Source of the DNA: Oscarella lobularis
Lineage: Eukaryota > Porifera > Homoscleromorpha > Homosclerophorida > Oscarellidae
NCBI RefSeq assembly: GCF_947507565.1
Contig: NC_089180.1
Location: forward strand, 1,426,001 to 1,490,000
Length of the DNA stretch: 64,000 nucleotides
Direction of reading: 5' to 3'
Positions 57,232-64,000 of this stretch are shown one piece after another. The stretch's first letter is position 1, and each line of letters opens with the position of its first letter. A model generated the notes under the pieces. The model was not told where the DNA came from. It made no database searches and worked only from the letters and a program-made list of their open reading frames with translations. The translations under genes and the position numbers were made by a program.

Positions 57232-57342
57232 ACAGACAACAAATACGTGTAAAATAATAAATATTCGCCATTTCGTAACTTTTTAAATTAATATCAACAA
57301 ATAATTAAAATTACTCTAAAATTTGTTCAATCTTCCCGCATC

Positions 57343-57492
57343 GATCAGTACCTGTATACTCAGAATTCTCCTTGGTGAGAATGAGTGGTGACATGGAGAT
57401 CGAGCTAACTACTTCGAACCTTTGGTATGCTGCTGTCTCGATCGTGGCCTGTATGCTCAGCTGATTCTCAGACGAGCGGTGACATGGAGATC
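57343..57492 (+). ncRNA. Structured-motif pair 2 (units A2 and B2)
   Basis: A2 (57343-57401) has hairpin ATTCTC/GAGAAT and outer stem TCGATC/GATCGA. B2 (57440-57492) has hairpin CTGA/TCAG and outer stem TCTCGATC pairing with GATCAGAGA around one bulged A. The linker between A and B is conserved with pair 1. Confidence 0.5.
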
Positions 57493-57581
57493 AGAGACAA
57501 AGAAACGCTTTCAAAATAAATATTCTCCATCTCGAATCTTTTAAATTAATAACAGCTAATAATTAAAATTACAGCGGCATC

Positions 57582-57730
57582 GATCAGTACCTGTATACTC
57601 TGCTAACATCTACGTGTTAGCTTGAGTGGTGACATGGAAATCAAACCAAAATATAAAAAACGGTTGTTCTTTTCGCTCAATCGTAACCTGTATGCTCAGC
57701 TGATTCCAGATGAGCGGTGACATGGAGATA
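57582..57730 (+). ncRNA. Structured-motif pair 3 (units A3 and B3)
   Basis: A3 (57582-57642) has a completely different but perfectly paired hairpin, GCTAACA/TGTTAGC. B3 (57679-57730) has CTG/CAG, and its outer stem CTCAATC pairs with GATATGAG around one bulge, replacing the GATC pairing of the other units. Core sequences are unchanged. Confidence 0.5.
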
Positions 57731-57760
57731 TGAGAGAAGAACAGCAGGCAATCGCAAATT

Positions 57761-59480
57761 AAACTAGTTTCTAAATATAAAATGCAAAAAAATCAGGAAT
57801 TGTTGCAGAATGTCAGAGCGAAGAATTCAACAGAGTGAATTACATTCTTTAAAACACAGTGATAAGGGATTTCAATAAAGAAATTAATTTTTATTTAATT
57901 TTTGTTTTTTTCACAACTGTGACCCCTAGGCTGAAATATTGTTATAGAAAATGCCATTTTATTTCCATCAAACGCAGGAAGGTCAGAAAATTAGAGTCTA
58001 AAAACTTTTTTAGCTGAAATTGTGAAATTGAAGGCGTGATCTTGACTAAGGTGAGTCTTGAATAAGGTTTAGTCTTCTTCTCAAAAAAAACTTTTAAATA
58101 CAAAGTGTTTTATAGATGTAGATATCTCAGTTTTATTTTTACCCAAACGTATATCAAAATTGCAGATAATTAAAAATGTTTTCAAGTGGCAGATGAATAC
58201 TATCAAATTTCAGCGCAGTTAATATATCGAGAGGTAGGGAAAAGACCAAGGATACTATTGTTTAGTATCCCTGCGAAGGACAACAGATTTTTGTGATTTA
58301 AGGTTTTGCTTATTAGACGTCTTTGCTAAATGTACTGTAGTTATTTTATCATTTCTGTTGCCTTCTTTCATCTAACGTAAATTGAAGGCTAATGAAATTT
58401 GATAAGATAATAAGCAGAGAATTTCTATTACACCTGAACAATTAGGAACTCCATCACGCCCTTTTATGTAGAGCAAAAGAAATTCTACAGCCGAAGAATT
58501 GTGAAAGAAAGAAAGTGAGAAAAGAAGAAAAACAATAACATTACTTTTGTATTATTTTTTTATTATTTTTAAGTAATTAATAATGATTTTAATCCTAATA
58601 AAAAATTAGGGTGCTAAATCATCCTTATGTGTAAGAGTTAGTCTGTCATTCTTAAGTGACTGTGTAACGCTCTATATGGTGTTGGCTAACACCTGCGCGA
58701 GGCTCGCCGGACCTAAGGGCAGTGAGGTTGAGAAAACACCAGACAAAGGTGTTCCGCGAAGCCCAATAGTGGTTCACTCCTGTGGCAAGCGTTTTGAACC
58801 ACAATCTGGGATGCAGCGACACCTCCTATTTTAACAGTGTGCTGGCGTCTCTAAATTATATAGGGGCTCGGAAAACCCAGCGGATCGCGAAGAGAGGCCG
58901 AGACGCTTCGGTTCGAGTAAAAGAACTTCCCTGCGCAACTGACTGGATGCGTACGGAAAGGGAAAAATGAGGGGAAAGCGATTAGCGGCGTAGTCGGATA
59001 CCAAATCGTCGCGAAAACGAGTTTGAAGCGCGCGAACGCTTACCTTTCTTGAAGAAAAAAAGACTTTCGCATCATTCTGAAGAGGTGTAGCCGCCAAAGG
59101 ACGCAGGATCGCTTCGCCAGGCGGAGAGTCTGGTTCATTCAGGGCTCGCACTGCAGTCCCGGACTGGTAAAAGCACGCCCCGGATTAACTAATGATTAAA
59201 ATTGGCATCAAACATTGAACGCTATACACTATTGAGGAGAGCGCCTCAACTAAGTGAAGGAGACGGGAGACGGGAGAAGTGCGCAATCGGATTAGCCTGC
59301 GCAAAAATCGCGTAAAACGATTTTTGGAATCGCGCCCCCGCCTCCGCCGCTTCCGCGTCCGGAATCCGAACGTAAGCGAGCGAAAGCAGCGGAAGCGGAG
59401 AGAAAGGAAGTGAGGACAACCCACAGCAATATCTTAATTAATTAATCTACTATTATTTATTTTATTTGTTTGTGTAAGCT
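57761..59480. other. No recognised gene
   Basis: AT-rich to about 58620, then more GC-rich. Open frames at 58782-59151 and 59185-59424 are unconvincing. Confidence 0.5.
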
Positions 59481-59508
59481 TTGTTGTCGTGTCGCGTCGT
59501 CGGCGAAA

Positions 59509-59650
59509 TGGTTTGGGGAAAGTTACAGGGTTTTGATTGGTGGCCGACGCTCGTCGTTCACGATAGGGAGGCGAAGCAGGAGAAGATCGACGCCGAGCGG
59601 TCACGCGTGGATTCGTTGGCCTCGGAAACGAGCAATATTCGGGAGTGAGA
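59509..59650 (+). pseudogene. PWWP-domain exon
   Basis: MVWGKLQGFDWWPTLVVHD opens a PWWP domain, a methyl-lysine chromatin reader (DNMT3 and MSH6 families among others). The expected aromatic-cage block (family WxxWFGD) appears as HAWIRW and, in another frame, GNEQYSG, so one base is inserted near 59620. A stop follows soon after. No methyltransferase sequence lies downstream. Confidence 0.5.
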
Positions 59651-60222
59651 TTGGAATAGAATAAAATGAGGGAGCGCGCCATGTGACGTTCAGATATTCT
59701 ATAGTTAGCGTGCACTCTCTCTTCGTGGCGAGAAAGCCTTCGACGCTCGAGCTGGAAGAAAAAAGCGTTTCTCCCCCCGTGCCGTCGCCGTCGCTAGACC
59801 GAACCTTTTTGAGCGCACTTCGGTTTGAACATCATTGATTTCCTAAAGAAAAAGACGACTTTCGAAGAGAAGGGGAGAGCGATTCGCTTTGCGTACCGAT
59901 TCGGACGTGCTGCCAACCGATGCAGCCATGTTCGAACGATTCCGTTAGTCTGTGCGTGCAATCGTCTTTTACGAACGGCGTCGTCGTCGTAGTTCCATTG
60001 CCAGAGGGCAGAAAGGGCCAGGGAAAGGGCAGATGACTGGCTAACGCACGCGACAACAGAAAATTTAAGTAATGTAATTATCTCGCCCTCTCAGGACTCT
60101 CTTACTGTAGCAACTTGCAGTAGGTTAAATTAAACTAGCCAACAAAACAAAAAATCTCTATAGCAGCCATCCTTTCTCAACTGAGTAAAAGGAAAGCCAC
60201 CAAAACTCGTTCTTTTCGCAAG
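59651..60222. other. No recognised gene
   Basis: Plus-strand frame KPSTLELEEKSVSPPVPSPS (about 59730-59810) may be a further exon of the PWWP gene. Otherwise nothing. Confidence 0.35.
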
Positions 60223-63200
60223 TCAACTTCGCGTGCTTTGATGCAATTTTTCCAGGGCTGCGTCGAAGTCGTCTGACGGATTAGGAATATACTTATAAAA
60301 AACCTATAAAAATAAAAAAATTCGGGTCAAGATATAAAGGCAGCTTTCATACCTTACCTTATCAACTTTGGTGGCCAAAATCAAACATGCTGTCTTGCGC
60401 ACGTTCGTCAACTTCGTCTCAGCTTCTTTCAACTTCGTCTCAGTTTCTTTCAACGTCTTCTCGGCTTCTTTCAGCCTCTTCTCGGCTTCTTTCAGCCTCT
60501 TTTCCTTTTTTTGCAACTGTAGACACAAAAAACGCATCTTTAGTTAATTGATTAATTAATTAATTAATAATTGCCCTGATAACTCAGTTGCTATACTTTA
60601 CCATGTTTTCACGTTCCGAAGTCTCACTAGAAGTGTCGTCGTCGCCACCGTCGCCGTAGTAGTAGTAGTCGTCAAAGTCGTCAAAGTCGTCAAAGTCGTC
60701 GTCGTCAACGTCGTCAAAGTCGTCGTCCTCAACGTCCTCGTCATCGTCATCGGGAATTCGCCGCAAAGCTTTCCGACTACGTTTCTTGGGTTGTCTGAAG
60801 CTCGAGCCGTCTTTTTTGACCTTCTTTGCAGTCGTCTCAGCTTCTTTCAACGTCTTCTCGGCTTCTTTCAGCCTCTTTTCCTTTTTTTGCAACTGGTGCG
60901 CCTGGACACAAAAAAACGCATCTTTAATTAATTAATTAATTAATTAATAATTGCCCTGATAACTCAGTTGCTGTACTTTACCATGTTTTGACGTTCCGAA
61001 GTCTTGCTAAAAGTGTCGTCGTCGCCACCGTCGTCGTAGTAGTAGTCGTCAAAGTCGTCAAAGTCGTCGTCGTCAACGTCGTCAAAGTCGTCGTCGTCAA
61101 CGTCATCGTCATCGTCATCGGGAATTCGCCGCAAAGCTTTCCGACTACGTTTCTTGGGTCGTCTGCAGCTCGAGCCGTCTTTTTTGACCTTCTTTGCAGC
61201 CGTTGGGTGGCTCAATCGTCTGCGTTTTTCATTTGGCACAGGGTCTTGCTGCTGTTCGTCCTATTTACAAGGAAGATGTTTAAAATTGCGACAAACTACT
61301 CCACAGCAAAAACTACCACAGTGACCAACACACAAAATACGTACCACTGAAGGCAGCGGTGTTTCGTTGGTAACGAATACGTTTCTACTGTCGTCTGCAG
61401 ACGAGCCTCTTTTTTGAGAAGCAGCAGCCTGCAAAGACGAGGATCAGGACAACACCAATATCAATCCTACTATTACCACTACTACTCCTGTCTCTCCACA
61501 GAAAGAGCGACCACGAGCTGGCGGCTGAGTTGTCTTACGAGCAGTCAAACGTTTATTAATTCATTAGCATTACCCAGCAACGAGATTCGTACCAGGCCTG
61601 ACCGACGGTTCTCCGTCGGGGTTGGTTTGGTCAGATGACCCGTTGCAATGACAACCACTTGCTCCGGCTTCGAACACCTATTCCCTCAGTCATTAGTTGG
61701 CCAGGTCTATGATTAGGGTATGAGTACCTGTTGCGGGCTGGATCCCAATTGAGCTGGCACGTCCAGTCATCAGTAAACTTATAATCAAACTTCTTCGTCG
61801 AAAACGGAATCTTTCTCCATTTAAGGCACGCGTCTATATAGGAAATGCAAAATGCCGACGATCAGTACAGCAGTAACTTTGACGTACCGCACTGCATATC
61901 CATCTGAACTTTCATACGTCTGATTTTCGCGTATTTGGACTCGTCCGAAGGCAAATCAGCCCACGGCTTCGACGGAGAATAGCCATAGCGACTCCTTATG
62001 GTAAATAAATTGGCCACAGCTTAAGTAACTATAGAATCTTACCAGAACTCAATCAAATTGCCTTTACCGGAATTTCAAATTTTAACTTTGGATATATACT
62101 GATGCGTCTGAACTTACTTATTTTCATGTCCCGCCAGTATTGCTGAAGATGTTCGTTCATAGCTTTAAGTAAAAAGCGGTACTCCTACAAAACGGCAAAC
62201 TCAAGAGAGGCTCTCCTCAAGTTTCAATAGCTTGCTTGGGGATTGGCAAAGTCCTGCTTGTTGTGGGTAGGTTCCAATACCACGTGAGGAACATTGACAA
62301 ATCCTATTATGAGCGCACATAGTCCACGCAGTAAAATATGCAAGCAAGCCTACCAATAATTCCCCTATACTCTCTAAAAGAAGGAGTGATGAAAAAAAGG
62401 AGCATTCTGTAGCCGACAGCTTACGGTCTGCCGTCCAACTGATGTGAACTTCGCTCAAACATTTTAATGAGACTATAACAAAATATCTATTTCTTTCCTC
62501 CGCGTTTAGTGACCTATCTTATTCTTACCGATCGCAATTGTATACGACGAATCCCTCGCAGCTTCTATCCATGATATTAAAACCAAATATAAACGTCAGC
62601 GTTTTCGGTTGAGTAAGAGCGCTAAACAGACGTCTCTCCAACTGTGAGTTGCGATACCATCTCACGGTGTCACACCGTTGCTTTATCTTGGCGATATTTT
62701 CAAGTTTGTTCGCCTCTTGACGAGCGTCCGTCGCCTCTTTCTCCGCCTGACGAAAAGCAGCCTAGAACAGAAGGAAATAAAATAAAGCGCTTCCTTTGAA
62801 AAATTGCGCTGCGCTTACTCTTCCTTCTCCAGACGTGTACGAAGAATCAGTCAGATTTCTAACGAACGAACGAACGAACATCACGTAGCTACAGATGTCG
62901 CGCACTGCCCTAATGCTACCTCGCTTTCAGCTCAAGCTCCCTCGCTTTTTCTTGAGCTAAAACGTAAGTCTACTTAGCTGTCATCTTGCACGCGTACACG
63001 GTTACTGTACCACGCGTTGCTGCTTTTTTCGCCTCCTCTGCGTCCAATTGGGAGCGAGCTTTGAACTTTTTCGAAGTATATTCGTACTTTCTGCCGTGCA
63101 GCAATCTCTCAACTCGCGAGCAGCAGTAGAGGAGAAGGTCAAGCTTACTTTGGTCTGAAGAGGTGCTGATCAAGCCTTTTTGTCAGCACTTTCTTCCCTT

Positions 63201-64000
63201 GCAGGTAGATCTTCATCCTTGGATTGCAATAGAGCAGAGATAGGTAAGCGCGAAAGGAGGTGCGTTCCGAAACGGTACTTTTTCAAACAAACGTTAATTT
63301 TAAAAATAATTCAAACGCCGTCAAACCTTTGCAGACTCATGTCAAGATAATCGTCAGTCAAGCGAATGTCGTTAGGATCTGTGTGAAACTAAACGATTTC
63401 AAGATTAATGAAGATATTTAATAGTTCCAAGTCGTTTTTACATCCAATTCTGTTTCTCCAGAATCTAACACTTTGAGATTGTACAGCATAACAAGAGTTC
63501 CAGTTTCTATGAAAAAAAAACGAAGAGAAATTCTACTTGATTTAATCAATGGGCCACAGCTGTTGTGCATGCCGCTTTTGATTTTAGCAAATTGCTCCAT
63601 CAACTTCTCTTCGGTGTTGAAAGGAGAAAATTTCAAAATAATTTCCATTTCCATCAAGTGCTATATTTGTTTATAAAGTTCATTTCTCTCTATATATTTT
63701 TCGTTATACTTGATCCTTCTCAGCTTGTGATGTGGCAAAAGGGCTTCTACCCATCCATGATGGCAATGGAACAATGACCTCTTTTAATCCTTCAACTTCG
63801 TGAAAGGACCGTGACAAGAGTAGACAGGTCATCGTTTGCTTGCTGTAGTAAAGAAAAAAAATCAAAGCTGCAAGTGAAGTTGTGTCTACATACCATTTTG
63901 TAAACAGTATCATATCCTTTGCGACTCTCATGGAACCCCTAACACACTATCTTGCCTTCAAAACTATAGGCAATTATTCTTACGATTTTAGCCCATTGCC
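60223..64000 (-). CDS. MORC2: MORC2-like GHKL ATPase chromatin regulator, partial
   Basis: MORC2 compacts chromatin with the HUSH complex. Entering from the window edge: GNGLKS (63984-64000), [14 protein letters not shown] (63938-63893), [100 protein letters not shown] (coiled-coil start), [45 protein letters not shown], and the CW-finger end [14 protein letters not shown]. The tail has [16 protein letters not shown] coiled coil and acidic blocks, ending [16 protein letters not shown] and TGA (60223-60225). Order equals vertebrate MORC2. The N-terminal ATPase start lies outside the window. I saw no clear frame lesion, though not every exon boundary was fixed. Confidence 0.85.
60590..61220 (-). 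repeat. Duplicated exon block in MORC2 tail
   Basis: 60590-60900 and 60955-61220 encode two versions of [26 protein letters not shown], a [16 protein letters not shown] run, and TSERxNMVKYSN. Flanking TTAATTAATTAATT introns are duplicated too. Confidence 0.85.

Noticed and set aside
59185-59424. Minus-strand arginine-rich open frame
   Set aside because: Low-complexity purine/pyrimidine asymmetry (GAAGCGGA-type runs) explains it; no domain.

Overview
The window is animal nuclear DNA. The recognisable exons belong to metazoan gene families: talin, an axonemal dynein heavy chain, CCDC39, WDR35, TRAF, MORC2, PIKfyve, VPS13, AP-1/2 beta, WDR33 and MCCC1. Introns are very short (about 45-70 bases), AT-rich and often contain TTAATTAA. 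A compact early-branching metazoan such as a sponge fits best, but that is inference. There is one 200-base assembly gap (32369-32568).

Layout. 1-8300: a RhoGAP fragment, an intact Crinkler-like nuclease/kinase gene (2437-4250) and a piece of SPT6. 8837-13298: about 100 copies of a 45-bp quasi-palindromic minisatellite. 13591-17025 (minus strand): the N-terminus of PIKfyve, a dynein heavy chain pseudogene and a broken second Crinkler-like nuclease. 18254-24732 (plus strand): partial AP-1/2 beta adaptin, CCDC39, WDR33, TRAF and TMEM184. 25136-32368 (minus strand): partial FBXO11, CLCA, VPS13 and MCCC1 plus a foldback element. 32997-47842 (plus strand): almost a whole talin gene, split inside a coding exon by a 4.4-kb DNA transposon (38044-42444). 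That transposon carries an intact THAP/DDE transposase and a SWIM-YqaJ-PHD protein. 48.2-53.6 kb: a WDR35 fragment, then a second mobile-element-like locus (integrase, companion protein, divergent RING protein). 57.1-57.7 kb: six copies of a small structured motif with compensatory base changes. 59.5-64.0 kb: a PWWP exon and a MORC2 gene running off the end.

The main theme is a contrast. Nearly every conserved cellular gene is partial, and most carry one-base frameshifts or in-frame stops although their splice sites survive. The transposase, the RING gene and the Crinkler-like gene are open throughout with matching intron phases. Either this is a decaying duplicated region (gene graveyard, supernumerary or non-recombining segment) or the assembly carries many small indels. 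Several nonsense codons and the talin insertion favour real decay for at least part of it. All identifications come from reading translations by eye; no database search was possible.
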